Position numbers and translations under genes: made by a program
Source: Salvelinus alpinus
Taxonomy: Eukaryota > Chordata > Actinopteri > Salmoniformes > Salmonidae
Length of the DNA stretch: 64,000 nt
Direction: 5' to 3'
NCBI RefSeq assembly: GCF_045679555.1
Contig: NC_092090.1
Coordinates: 25,506,038-25,570,037 of the forward strand
The notes under the pieces: model-generated
Seen by the model: the letters and a program-made list of their open reading frames with translations, nothing else
The model's database searches: none
Told to the model about the DNA's origin: nothing
Part shown: piece after piece, positions 12,101-22,475 of the stretch
Numbering within the stretch: position 1 is the stretch's first letter
How the letters are laid out: every line of letters starts with the position of its first letter

Positions 12101-15100
12101 CGAAACAAAGAAAAGCAAAGAAAAAGAATTGGGGTCAGAAAGGACACGCTATGTAGATTTAATAAGGGCAGTCTGTTTCTCCCCTATGACTGGGTTAGGT
12201 AAAGTGATTAATGTGAGTTTCCCCTTTGAGATAATGACATGACACACACTGAAAACCTTGTTTTACCACCAATCAGTACACTGATGGACTTTGATCGAGG
12301 AGGGACTCTCTGTCTTTGACTGTAATTAGCCTAAGTCACAGTGATTGAAGGGTTCGTTCCCCACTACAGTACTGTCTGAGAGGTGACACCGGTCTGATGG
12401 GGAGGGAAGTCATGTTCATGGGCTGGTTTAGTCACACATTCAGTAACGTAGACTAGCCCTAGGACCAGAGAGGTATGCCTTAGAAGCAAAATGACGGTTC
12501 ACTGTATGAGAAGCAGTTCTCTGGCTTAATAGGGACCCCCCCTCCTAGTCATATAAAGAGGATCTCCCTCCCAGAGGGTTAAAGAGACCCAGGGTTCTCT
12601 GTAGTAAGCTAGGCTAAATCATCACGTTTCTGATGCGGCCATAAAAACAAGCCAATCTGAGACATTGGTTCAGCTATGAAACTACTGAAGTCAAGCACAA
12701 TTTGAAAGATTTTTCCCATATCTACATCAGATTATAGACCTAGTTGATAATATTTTATATAACTGTCAGTCTTGTTCGAGCCCATTTTGAAACCTTACCA
12801 GTAGTCGATTAATAGGATATCTAATGCCCGTGTGAAAGTTTGCATCGTTTTGTGTGTTTTGTGTGTGTTCTGTGGAAAGTTTTCTTAGCAGACACACAAC
12901 TGCAGATAGACATTGTGCTTGAGACTTACATTAAACGAATACAATAATGGTTCATTTTTAGTTGAACGTTTCAGCTTGTGTGCTGTGTTTAGAACGTGGA
13001 TACATTGTTGTAGACTGATGTTTTATGTAAAGCTGTCTGTCGCAGTTAACCGAGAAATACAGTCTATGTGTGAAGATAGATAGCCGTGTGTGATGGGAGA
13101 GGAAGAACCATCCGCCCACGCCAACAGGATAGAGACAGTAGCTAGCCAGCCAGGCACAAAGGCCTGCCCCTCCCTCTGTCACATCAGCAGTAGTAGCAGC
13201 TCACAGATCACACAGACAAACACAAATAAACACCTCTATTTCTATCATGGAACCACCAATAAGTTTTCACTGCTTTTTTTAATGGTAGTCAACTAGCAAG
13301 TACAGTTGAAGCTACAGTATTCATTGTCAATACTGTAAAATTGTTTGAAATAGTCGTATTACTTTTTCTGGGCCAAATTTATTTTGGAGGATTTGACTTT
13401 GAGACGTTGTAATTGTATTCAGATATATAGCTGATGATTCTTAGGGATGGGGGTAACCGTTGATTTATATAGCTGATGATTCTTAGGGATGGTGGTAACA
13501 GTTGATATATAGCTGATGATTCTTAGGGATGGGGGTAACCGTTGATTTATATAGCTGATGATTCTTAGTGATGGGGGTAACAGTTGATATATAGCTGATG
13601 ATTCTTAGGGATGGTGGTAACAGTTGATATATAGCTGATGATTCTTAGGGATGGTGGTAACAGTTGATATATAGCTGATGATTCTTAGGGATGGTGGTAA
13701 CAGTTGATATATAGCTGATGATTCTTAGGGATGGGGGTAACAGTTGATATATAGCTGATGATTCTTAGGGATGGGGGTAACAGTTGATATATAGCTGATG
13801 ATTCTTAGGGATGGGGGTAACAGTTGATATATAGCTGATGATTCTTAGGGATGGGGGTAACCGTTGATTTATATAGCTGATGATTCTTAGGGATGGGGGT
13901 AACCGTTGATTTATATAGCTGATGATTCTTAGTGATGGGGGTAACAGTTGATATATAGCTGATGATTCTTAGTGATGGGGGTAACAGTTGATATATAGCT
14001 GATGATTCTTAGGGATGGGGGTAACCGTTGATATATATAGCTGATGATTCTTAGGGATGGGGGTAACAGTTGATTTATAGCTGATGATTCTTAGGGATGG
14101 GGGTAACCGTTGATTTATATAGCTGATGATTCTTAGGGATGGGGGTAACCGTTGATTTATATAGCTGATGATTCTTAGGGATGGGGGTAACCGTTGATTT
14201 ATATAGCTGATGATTCTTAGGGATGGGGGTAACAGTTGATTTATATAGCTGATGATTCTTAGGGATGGGGGTAACCGTTGATTTATATAGCTGATGATTC
14301 TTAGGGATGGGGGTAACAGTTGATTTATATAGCTGATGATTCTTAGGGATGGGGGTAACAGTTGATACAGTGGGGAGAACAAGTATTTGATACACTGCCG
14401 ATTTTGCAGGTTTTCCTACTTACAAAGCATGTAGAGGTCTGTAATTCTTATCATAGGTACACTTCAACTGTGAGAGACGGAATCTAAAACAAAAATCCAG
14501 AAAATCACATTGTATGTGATAGGGATGGGGGTAACCGTTGATTTATATAGCTGATGATTCTTAGGGATGGGGGTAACAGTTGATATATAGCTGATGATTC
14601 TTAGGGATGGGGGTAACCGTTGATTTATATAGCTGATGATTCTTAGTGATGGGGGTAACAACTGGAATACAGAATATCAAGGCTTTTAATTAAATGAATG
14701 AAAAAGTATAATTCTTGATTTGTGTTAATGAATAAATGATTATTTAACTCCATACACATCAAAATGTGGTTAAGAAATACAAAGGGAAGATCTTAAGATG
14801 AATTAATTTGAACGGACTACCTAATGTCTCGATAATACTCTGAATTTAATCTACACATGATTTGACTGTTCATTTTCCTCTCACTCCATCTACCAATAAT
14901 ATACCACATATATAAATACCCATATATAATATGACCCATATAAAGCAGATGCTGACTTGTCCATCAGACACGGTGGGCCATTAAATGTATGATTTCACAA
15001 CAGACAGTTGCACAACAAGTGGCCAGTTGTAGGTAAGAGAAGAGGAATCCCCAAGCAGCAGGGCTGGTACTGTTACTGTGGTGTATGGACAGGTCTGCCT

Positions 15101-16578
15101 GAATACCTGCGTGTCTATCTGTCTTAATGTGTGTCAAACTGTCAGAGCTCAGAGGACTCACTCACCATCTCCTCGCTCTAAACCAGATAGTCAAACCTTC
15201 TCCTCTCTTTGCCCTCGGTCTCTTTGACCTGCCATGACTTTTGACACCTATGTGCCACATCAGGAAATTAACGGTGTATGAATGCCGCCACTGCTGCACG
15301 AATGCAAAGCTACCAGTCGCTGCTGTGTGGAAAATATCTTCACTTTTTCCACAAATACCAAACCAGGCTACGTATCCTCTCCTTTCACTCTCTATTTCTC
15401 TCTCTTCTCTTTCTCTCTATTTCTCTCCTCTTTCTCTCTTTCTCTCTCTCCCCTCTCTCTTCTCTCCCTCTCTTCTATTTCTTCTCTTTCTCCCTCTCTC
15501 TCTTTCTCACCCTCCTTTTCGTTCCACAGGTACTGTAGTAAACCAGATGCAGCTTCAGTTTAGCGTGATATGGGGGTTAGAAGTTGATTTACATTACGGC
15601 TGTGGTTTTTACAGGCTCCCCGCTGGTCCTCCTGCTGAGCCACGCTGGGCCCGGTGTGAGCTGAAAACAGCTTTGGCACCACTGTAACAGTCAGGCCTCT
15701 GTTGGAGGCATCTCCAACATGCCCCACCGCCAGAGAGCGAGAGAGAAAATAACTTATTTATTTAATATCAGGCCTAGCTAGCTCTGCCTGGCAGAGTAAT
15801 TACCTACAGCACTGTGCTTGAGTGCCTCTCTGGGGTCGACAACATGTGTTGTAACAATGGATTAGTTTTATACAGGTCCATTTACTACGCTCACAAACCC
15901 ACAATAATAGGCCAGAGGAAATGTACTCAAGCTCCATTAAGAGGTGGAAGAAATGAAGAAACGCAATAGAGAGCTGGTGCTCGCTAGGCCATTCAATAAA
16001 TGGAGGATGATATTTATAGGAGTCGACATGTTGTGGTGGTAAAGACTAAATATCTTGGACGCTGTCAAAGGTCAAGTCTGACGGTAATGACACACGGCAG
16101 TGAATGGAATAGTTTCCCCTCGCTTTCTGGTTGTTGACGGTGGTTTTGTCATTCCAAAGCTGTGAGTTGAACCTCTGGGTCTTGCCAGTGTATGTATGAT
16201 TGAGTTTTTCCCTTTGTCTCTCCACTGTGATATGCTGAAGCTGAACTTTTCTGTGTTCAGAGTAGTCAGTAAGTGAGCTGGGCAACATCGCCCTCTGCTG
16301 GTAAACATTTGTATTTTCTCACAGTCCGAATGCATTCAGGAACACAATTTTGATTTGATTTCTTGATAATATATGACAATTAATGTGTCCTCAAAAACTT
16401 TGGGTCAATTGAAGTTGAAGAAAGCCTTGCTAAGGTTAAGTAGCCTATAATAATAAACCCTCTGGACTGTGTTGTTCAGCTGTAGTGAACCTGTATCCCC
16501 TCTCTTTTTGTGTTTCCAGTGAATGAGATCATCGGCAGAGACATGTCCCAGTCCCCTGGTGGCGGTGCCCAGTCGTAG
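1984..16578 (+). CDS. nfatc3: NFATC3-type nuclear factor of activated T cells, 3' coding exons (partial gene)
   Basis: Four coding exons are supported by AG/GT borders and matching phases: 1984-2039, 2241-2367, 4425-5594 and 16520-16578 (TAG stop). They give 470 codons plus stop. The first two encode the end of the Rel-homology C-terminal (IPT) domain, with [33 protein letters not shown] and [14 protein letters not shown]. The third encodes the Pro/Ser/His-rich transactivation region, beginning VLVKQEH, with LLSMGYHC and PYQSP blocks and ending [10 protein letters not shown]. The last gives [11 protein letters not shown] and a short tail. [40 protein letters not shown]-like features match NFATC3 better than NFATC1/2/4. 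NFATC3 is a calcineurin-activated transcription factor that moves to the nucleus after Ca2+ signals. The N-terminal calcineurin-binding and DNA-binding exons lie left of the window. The a/b paralogue cannot be assigned. Confidence 0.93.
2368..4312 (+). other. nfatc3 intron sequence
   Basis: No transposon or further exon is recognised between the exons ending at 2367 and starting at 4425. It has scattered short CA runs and AT-rich sequence. Short open frames here lack splice borders and family similarity. Confidence 0.45.
4313..4422 (+). repeat. CT-rich simple repeat at a splice acceptor
   Basis: An imperfect (CT)n tract with C-rich interruptions abuts the CAG acceptor of the exon starting at 4425. 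On the opposite strand it reads as GA repeats. Confidence 0.85.
4425..5594 (+). CDS. nfatc3: nfatc3 exon for the C-terminal transactivation region
   Basis: This large exon opens with phase-1 TC completing a Val codon (VLVKQEH) and closes with a phase-1 G before GTAAGA. The protein is rich in Pro, Ser, His and Gln, with many PHSP, SPQL and HPM-type short repeats, and has almost no predicted order. A consensus-like sumoylation context, VNIKQEPEE, occurs near the end, followed by the conserved [10 protein letters not shown]. It is longer and more Pro/His-rich than the mammalian equivalent as I recall it. The acceptor is preceded by a (CT)n tract of about 100 bases that serves as a very long polypyrimidine tract. 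Confidence 0.92.
5595..6040 (+). other. start of the last nfatc3 intron, no clear element
   Basis: The intron begins GTAAGACACAG. The following 400 bases have CT-rich then AT-rich sequence, with no recognised repeat or exon. Confidence 0.4.
6041..6123 (+). repeat. (AC)n microsatellite
   Basis: An uninterrupted AC array of about 40 units lies in the last intron of nfatc3. Confidence 0.98.
6816..7285 (-). mobile_element. Internally deleted Tc1-like transposon
   Basis: The ends are inverted: CAGGTAACTGCCAAAATAAA at the left and its complement at the right (about 7266-7285), flanked by TA at 6814-6815 and 7286-7287. At about 470 bp it is far shorter than a 1.3-1.6 kb autonomous Tc1 element. The interior has only degraded transposase-like sequence on the minus strand. 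It is a non-autonomous relic in the last nfatc3 intron. Confidence 0.85.
7580..8110. repeat. AT-rich region of TATTTGA/TCAAATA repeats, split by a hAT-type miniature element
   Basis: Repeated variants of GTATTTGA and TCAAATACT occur on both sides of the miniature element at 7689-7924. The whole looks like an older dispersed repeat into which that element was inserted. Confidence 0.5.
7689..7924. mobile_element. hAT-type miniature inverted-repeat element (MITE)
   Basis: The left end GGTAACACTTTATTTGGATA and the right end form long inverted repeats (about 24 bp, few mismatches). They are flanked by perfect 8-bp direct repeats GTATTTTC at 7681-7688 and 7925-7932. An 8-bp duplication is the hAT superfamily hallmark. 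The core (about 7764-7835) holds degenerate TAACCC-like, telomere-like repeats. There is no coding capacity. Confidence 0.88.
8310..8551. mobile_element. hAT-type miniature element with 8-bp target duplication
   Basis: Inverted ends CAGGGGTGCAACTTT (8310-8324) and AAAGTTGCGCCCCTG (8537-8551) are flanked by perfect 8-bp repeats AGTATCAC at 8302-8309 and 8552-8559. The interior carries poly-C and TA-rich runs and no coding sequence. CAGGGGTG-type termini together with an 8-bp duplication indicate hAT. Confidence 0.88.
8560..13422 (+). other. long nfatc3 intron block without a recognised gene
   Basis: Mostly unique-looking intron with short GT/CA runs (for example 8695-8742 and 10865-10910). 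I see no splice-bordered exon with family similarity, no RNA gene and no complete transposon. Short open frames here are of chance size. Confidence 0.4.
13423..14660. repeat. 40/42-bp minisatellite interrupted by a transposon fragment
   Basis: About 26 copies of a unit containing AGCTGATGATTCTTAGGGAT and a GGGGGTAAC block. Two length variants alternate: 40 bp (GTTGATATATAGC) and 42 bp (GTTGATTTATATAGC). Further point variants (GGGATGGTGG, TAGTGATG) occur in runs, which suggests local unit duplication. The array is broken at about 14367-14520 and resumes in mid-unit. Open frames on either strand are by-products of the repeat. Confidence 0.95.
14367..14520. mobile_element. Terminal fragment of a Tc1-like element inside the minisatellite
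   Basis: The segment begins ACAGTGGGGAGAACAAGTAT after a T and continues through TTTGATACACTGCCGATTTT and a stretch ending near TCACATTGTATGTGAT. That is the left end of a common salmonid Tc1-like family as I recall it. The remainder, including the opposite end, is absent and minisatellite sequence follows directly. Confidence 0.7.
14661..16519 (+). other. end of the last nfatc3 intron, with a CT-rich tract
   Basis: A long CT-rich low-complexity tract occupies about 15377-15525. The rest appears to be unique intron. The intron ends TTTTGTGTTTCCAG before the final coding exon at 16520. Confidence 0.5.
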
Positions 16579-17406
16579 CGCTGTCCGTGGCCAGGCCTCC
16601 ACACACCCAGCTGGGCATAGCAGTGTCCTCACCAGCCCCAACACCACCACCTCCACCACAGGACTTTACCTGCCTCTAGGCAGGACATACTGGGCTGAGA
16701 TTCCCCTTTACACTTCATGGACCTACCAGTCCACAAAAAGACCCTCCAGACACACATGAACAAACCTTTCATATACCCACATGACAGCAAAAGAGCTCAG
16801 ATTCACTCACCTACACATGTATACATCAGATTATAAACAGGAGAACACCGCAGGGTGTTGACAAACTGTAGGATTATTGGGGTCAGTGAGTGTCAGAAAG
16901 ATGAGGAACATGTTCTCTGTTCAGTTGACTTCGGGTTCATTTTTAGCATTAGTTCTCAGGCCTGGGCTCAGATCCCCAGAGGTGATCACTGGTTTAGAGA
17001 GTGATCACCTCCTAAACGGTTTCTATGCAGCTAAACTCTCTGCTCAGGGTGTCTGGTTGGAGTATGTAATATACCCTCTCGTCACAATGTTGCCCCTAAC
17101 AGTGTAGTGCTCAGTGAGGAAAAATAGGATCCCTCAGTAGGAATAAAGAAGTTTGAATACTGTACTCATGATTTTCTCACCAGCATAGACCTCGATGGTA
17201 CAAACACCCCGGTTGGTTGAGTGATGTCACAACAGCACCCCCTGGGAGTGTAGAGGTAGTACTGCAGCCCCACTGCGACCCCCCCCCCCATCACCCTAGT
17301 CCTGCTCTGGGTGCCTGGGAGCCCCTTCTCTTCTTCTCTGGTGCTGGACTGGGATCTGTAATATGCAACATTCCACACTTCTAGTGACCTTCCAGCCATG
17401 TAGATA

Positions 17407-18989
17407 TAGTGCCTTCAGAAAGTATTCACACCCCTTGACTTTTTCCACATTTTGTTGTGGTACAGCCTGAATTTCAACTATATTAAATGTAGACGTTTTT
17501 GTCGCTGGCCTACACGCAATACCCGATAATGTCAAAGTGGACTTGTGTTTTCAGAATTGTTTATAAATTCATAGAAAATAAAAAGCTGAAATGTCTTGAG
17601 TGAATAAGATTTCAACCCCTTTGTTATGACAAGCCTACATAAGTTCAGGAGTAAAAATGAACTTAACAAGTCACACGAGTTGCATGGACTCTCTGTGTGC
17701 AATAATAGTGTTCAACATTATTTTTTTATGACTATCTCATCTCTGTACCCCACATATAAAATTATCTGTCAAGCGGTGAATTTCAAACACAGATTCAACC
17801 ACAAAGACCAGGGAGTTTTTCCAATGCCTCGCAAAGAAGGGCACCTATTGGTAGATGGGTAAAAAAAAAAAACAGACATTGAGCATATCCCTTTGAGCAT
17901 GGAGAAGTTATTAATTATACTTTAGACGGTGTATCAATACACCCAATCACTACAAAGATACAGGCATCCTTCCTAACTCAGTTGCCGGAGAGGAAGGAAA
18001 CGGCTTAGGGATTTCACCATGAGGCCAATGGTGACTTTAAAACAGTTACAGAGTTTAATGGCTGTGATAGGAGAAAACTGAGGATGGATCAACAACATTG
18101 TAGTTACTCCACAATACTAACCTAATTTACAGAGTGAAAAGAAGGAAGCCTGTACAGAATACAAATATTCCAAAACATGCATCCTGTTTGCAACAAGGCA
18201 CTAAAGTAATACTACAAATTGGCAAAGCAATTCACTTTTTGTTCTGAGTACAAAGTGTTATGTTTGGGGCAAATCCAATACAACACATTACTGAGTACCA
18301 CTCTCCATATTTTCAAGCATAGTGATGGCTGCATCATGTTATGTGTATGCTTGTAATCGATAAGGACTAGGGATTTTTTTAGGATAAAAAAATAAGCACA
18401 ATGGAGCACAAAATTCTAGAGGGAAATCTGGTTCATTCTGCTTTCCACCAGACACTGGGAGGTGAATTCACTTTTCAGCAGGACAATAACTCAAAACACA
18501 AGGCCAAATCTACACTGAAGTTCCTTACCAAGAAGACAGTGGATGTTCCTGAGTGGCCAAATTACAGTTTTGACTTAAATCTGCTTGAAAATCTATGGCA
18601 AGACCTGAAAATGGTTGTCTAGCTATGATCAACAACCAATTTGACAGAGCTTGAAGAATTTGGAAAAGGATAATGAGCAAATGTTGCACAATCCAGGTGT
18701 GGAAAGCTCTTAGAGACTTACCCAGAAAGACTCACAGCTGTAATCACTGCTTAAGGTGCTTCTACAAAGTATTGACTCAGGGGTGTGAATACTTATGTAA
18801 ATGAGATTTCTGTATTTCATTTTCAATTAATTAGCAAACGTTTATAGAAACATGTTTTTACTGTCATTATGGGTTATTGTGTGTAGATGGTTGAGATAAA
18901 AAATAATCTTTAATCAATTTTATATTCAGGCTGTAACACAACAAAAGGTGGAATAAGTCAAAGGGTATGAATACTTTCTGAAGCCACTG
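17407..18989 (+). mobile_element. Degraded full-length Tc1-like transposon
   Basis: The left end TAGTGCCTTCAGAAAGTATT and the complementary right end (AATACTTTCTGAAGCCACTG) are flanked by TA at 17405-17406 and 18990-18991. Length 1583 bp is typical for the group. On the + strand, degraded transposase sequence is visible: FQQDNNSKHKAKST and VDVPEWPNYSFDLNLLENLW at about 18470-18600, which correspond to the DDE-domain D and E blocks of Tc1. Many stops and frameshifts make it inactive. It lies within the inferred nfatc3 3' UTR. Confidence 0.88.
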
Positions 18990-19399
18990 TATCTGTAAAT
19001 TATTACTACCTTCTCCTTCTGACTCCCCAAACATCTTCAGGTTGAACAAATGCCTTATAAACATTGTTAAATAACAGCTTTGAATGATAGGATGGTAAAC
19101 ACTTTTGTTGTTTGTTTGCACAGCTGACTCTTCATGCAGAGTATGACTTTGATTTTTATAGAAATTAGATGGATTTATGAGTTTGTGATATGGAAACGCT
19201 TGACTTTCGATTAATATAATGTTTTATGCGATGGATAGATGAACACTGGTTTTCTCCAGACCGAGGTAGCCCGTTAAGACAAGTAAATATATATATTTGT
19301 AGCTGTAAGTAGACTCGTTGGAGTTTAATTAAAGGTGGTGTTTGAATTATCCACAGAGCAAGACGGACCTGTGTTCCTCTGAGCTCTGTCATGCAATAA

Positions 19400-19500
19400 C
19401 TAATGTGCGTCTGAAATGGCACCCTATTCCCTGTATAGTGCACTACTTTTAGCCAGCACACTGGTCAAAAGTAGTGCACTATACAGGGAATCGGGTGTAA
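19400..19500. repeat. Short palindromic repeat (TAGTGCACTACTTTT family)
   Basis: GGCACCCTATTCCCTGTATA and TAGTGCACTACTTTTAGCCA are followed by the complementary arm CAAAAGTAGTGCACTATACAGGGAAT. This foldback repeat is common in salmonid DNA. A second copy lies at 46267-46360. Confidence 0.75.
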
Positions 19501-19530
19501 TTGTGGATGCACACTAACTGTCTTGATGCC

Positions 19531-20416
19531 CTGGGCCCAGTTTTTCAAAACTTTTAGTCTGGATAAGAATGATCCGGATTCTGTAATCCTTTTTTGCAAT
19601 CCAGGATCAGATTGATCTGACTGTTTTTGGGCCAGTTTTTCAGAAAATAATCGGATAGGATCATTCTGATCCACAACATGAAGATCACAGAATCCAGATT
19701 GTCAGTGCTTTCAACAGGCCTACAGACCTTTCCATCTAGGGGACAGATTATGGTACTACTACACTGTCATAGGGAAACAGAGATGAGTAAACTACATGAA
19801 TAAAGGTAACTATATAACAAATAATAGAGCCTGCATATCACTTATAAGTAAGTACATGCATTTATTTGACACTTCTCAATATACCAACTGACCACACACT
19901 TAATACTGCGGTCAATTTAACGTAATGAACCTTTTGTTTTCAGATGTAAGAATGTTTTTAGTTACATTGAAATGTATTGGTTGTGGTGCTTTTCACCTTT
20001 CTAAATCCACCCTGAATCCACCCTTCCAGTGGGATCAAGATCATCCATACATTCTAAATCCACCCTGAATACACCCTTCCAGTGGGATCAAGATCATCCA
20101 TACATTCTAAATCCACCCTGAATCCACCCTTCCAGTGGGATCAAGATCATCCATACATTCTAAATCCACCCTGAATACACCCTTCCAGTGGGATCAAGAT
20201 AATCCTGATTTTAGGCATCAAAACTATCATCATCACTACCTTTTTTGAGTAAGAAAATGCAAAAACTACATTTAATCCCGATTTAATGGTCAGATTGGAT
20301 TACCAAATCTGGAGGATCAGAATAATTTTGTTTTCTTTTGAAAAACCCAATTCTATCATGTCATTTTATCCGATTGCAGAAATCCGATCAGATAACTTTT
20401 GAAAAACTGGGCCCAG
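19531..20416. mobile_element. Foldback element with CTGGGCCCAGTTTTTCAAAA ends
   Basis: The left end CTGGGCCCAGTTTTTCAAAA (19531-19550) is matched in inverted orientation by TTTTGAAAAACTGGGCCCAG ending at 20416. Inner segments (GGATCAGATTGATCTG, AATCCGATCAG) are also arranged as partial inverted repeats. It holds the 53-bp tandem repeat at 20001-20205. No transposase is seen and no clear target duplication was found, so the superfamily is unassigned. Confidence 0.65.
20001..20205 (+). repeat. 53-bp tandem repeat, nearly 4 copies
   Basis: Units start at 20001, 20054, 20107 and 20160 with CTAAATCCACCCTGAATCCA. Copies 2 and 4 share AATACACCC where copies 1 and 3 have AATCCACCC, which suggests the array grew by duplication of a two-unit block. 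Confidence 0.93.
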
Positions 20417-21277
20417 AGACTGTGTGCCTTCCACTTTGTAACAACCATACCTTCTGAGGGTAAAGCAGCTTCAATCGAAATACTATTGGAAATAATATAA
20501 CACATTGAAAACTGCAGATTTAAACTGTTGATAAAAGTATTTTATATATAGTCCTTCATATATACTGTATTTATGTATAGCCACCCCTCCACCACCCCTG
20601 ACGAACAAGGTTAAATTAGTTTTAAAAAACGACTTCCATTTTTGTATGTTGTTGGTTCTTCCACACCCCTTGTGTGTTGCACATCACAACAATCACAACA
20701 AATGATAATTTTGTCTTCAGGATGGTACCTTAACAAAAATATGTATTTGTCAATCTTCCTCCTTGGGGAGACATACAGACTGCGAATGTATGGAATATTG
20801 ATAGCAATAATAAAAAGATTTTCAGTTTGCCTGAGAATTACAACAACAAAAAGTCCAAACAAAATGACAAAGCTGAGTGTTAAAAAGCAACATATTCCAG
20901 TCCAACATCATCATAAAGATGTTTACAGAATGTGATTCTGAATGCTGGATAGATGTATGTATGTATGTATGCCATACATTACTTAGCCATGCTGTAATAT
21001 AACATGTTGATTGGTCTGGGTAGGAACAACTCCTATTGCCTTAACATGTTCTCTGTGATTGGACAATGATATATGTATATTCTTGCATGTATATTTTTTT
21101 CTCTGAGAGGATGTTGCTAATGACAACTGTCCAAGTCCAATCAGAAATATAAAATAATTCTGCTATACACAAATAACCTGCCTGATGCCTTTAAAAAACA
21201 TTTTTTAAATGTTTAAAAAAAGAACCTTGATGCCTATAGTTGTAGATGCAGCAGAGATGCTTGGTTCTGTTACTTCA

Positions 21278-21415
21278 AGGCTCCGTTTACACAGGTAGTC
21301 CAATTCTGATATTTTTCTCACTAATCAGATCAGCTCTGATAAAGTTCTGTGGTTGGTCAAAGAACCAATTAGTGGACAAATATCAGAATTGGGCTGCCTG
21401 TATAAACACAGCCTT
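21278..21415. repeat. Short palindromic MITE-like repeat
   Basis: GGCTCCGTTTACACAGGTAG and CCAATTCTGATATTTTT on the left are mirrored by AAATATCAGAATTGGGCTGC and CTGTATAAACACAGCC on the right. The arms fold back over about 50 bases each. There is no coding content. Confidence 0.75.
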
Positions 21416-22429
21416 CTAGAGTATCAGCACAATACTTATTAGTCCTGCATACCAGAGGGCCAGTCAGTGAATCTGCCTTGTAAAGGACACAGTGCAAGCA
21501 TCTTAGTAGATTATATTAAGTGTGGATGTGTGCGCTTGTACCCAATAAACTGTAGATAAGTGTTTTTTTTACAATGAATTTCAGTTCTGTACAATACAAG
21601 CACACAGATGCATTAGGCTACTATGCAAACCATGACGAAAGCACCATGACAACATGATATTTGGTAGGAAGTACAAAATAACTGGTGTGTTTATAATAAT
21701 AATTTTCAAATAGTGAGGAGAGAATGTCACCATTTGTTTATTTAAACTATAGGAAGGCCTTAACTCATGTGTTGAATATGAATTACTGGTTTGTTATGCT
21801 TTTCTGGGTTAATAATTTACTTGAGAATATACATTTTGGACAGCAGGACGTTAGTTACAAGAGGAAGGGCTGGCTCTTGTGCTGCTTGTGAGACTGTTAC
21901 CTAATTCACAGTATAGAGCTGATCAGAACCGTACTGTGCTGGCTTGGATGTTTCATTTTCACATGGTCCTTTCCAGCACTTTGTAGATGCGTAAACAGGG
22001 CAGCCCAGTACAGCTTGGCTTGGCGCAGTTTGGCCCTATAGTGTGAATGAGGCATATGAGTCCAGAAACAAGAGCAGCATTAAATTCAGTAACCGTTCGC
22101 TCTCTGTCATCCTCTTCTGGAAAACCAAAGATCAAACAATATGTTCCCATTTTACATACTGGTAAAAAGCAACACAGACTGACATTAGAACTCTATTTTT
22201 GATACTTTGAAATGGATGTCATTCCTAACGGTTGGGTACATATATCTATAAATATATGTTTTGTAAAAGAAAAGGGAAATACAGGTTTTAGCTGATGTTT
22301 ACAGGAACCTTGTATTGTCATTTCATGTACATTTTGTATTTTAAAACCATTTTGTAATTTAAGACTTCAGTGCTTTTTGAATTTATTCAAAGGGAATACC
22401 TTGCATTTAGGCTCTTACGGTAGTGTATC

Positions 22430-22435
22430 AATAAA
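22430..22435 (+). terminator. nfatc3: Candidate nfatc3 poly(A) signal
   Basis: AATAAA is followed within 20-30 bases by a GT/T-rich stretch (GGCTTTGTGTTTTTCTC). It is the best 3' end candidate before the convergent esrp2 gene. A Tc1-like element starts about 40 bases downstream. Confidence 0.5.
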
Positions 22436-22475
22436 AATACAAATGTCAAACTGGCTTTGTGTTTTTCTCTTTCTA

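Larger units (their letters stand above)
16579..22455 (+). other. nfatc3: Inferred nfatc3 3' untranslated region
   Basis: No further coding exon follows the TAG at 16576-16578, and the first convincing poly(A) signal downstream is AATAAA at 22430-22435. The interval contains a Tc1-like element (17407-18989) and several foldback repeats, so a long UTR would carry them. Shorter transcripts ending earlier are possible, and the end is an inference. Confidence 0.5.

Noticed and set aside
13969-14395. Repetitive frames of about 106-137 codons on the minus strand (for example [10 protein letters not shown] units)
   Set aside because: They arise from the 40/42-bp minisatellite.
15241-15687. Open frame of 148 codons on + in the last nfatc3 intron
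   Set aside because: Its central part is a CT-rich low-complexity tract. It has no conserved domain and no splice-border support.
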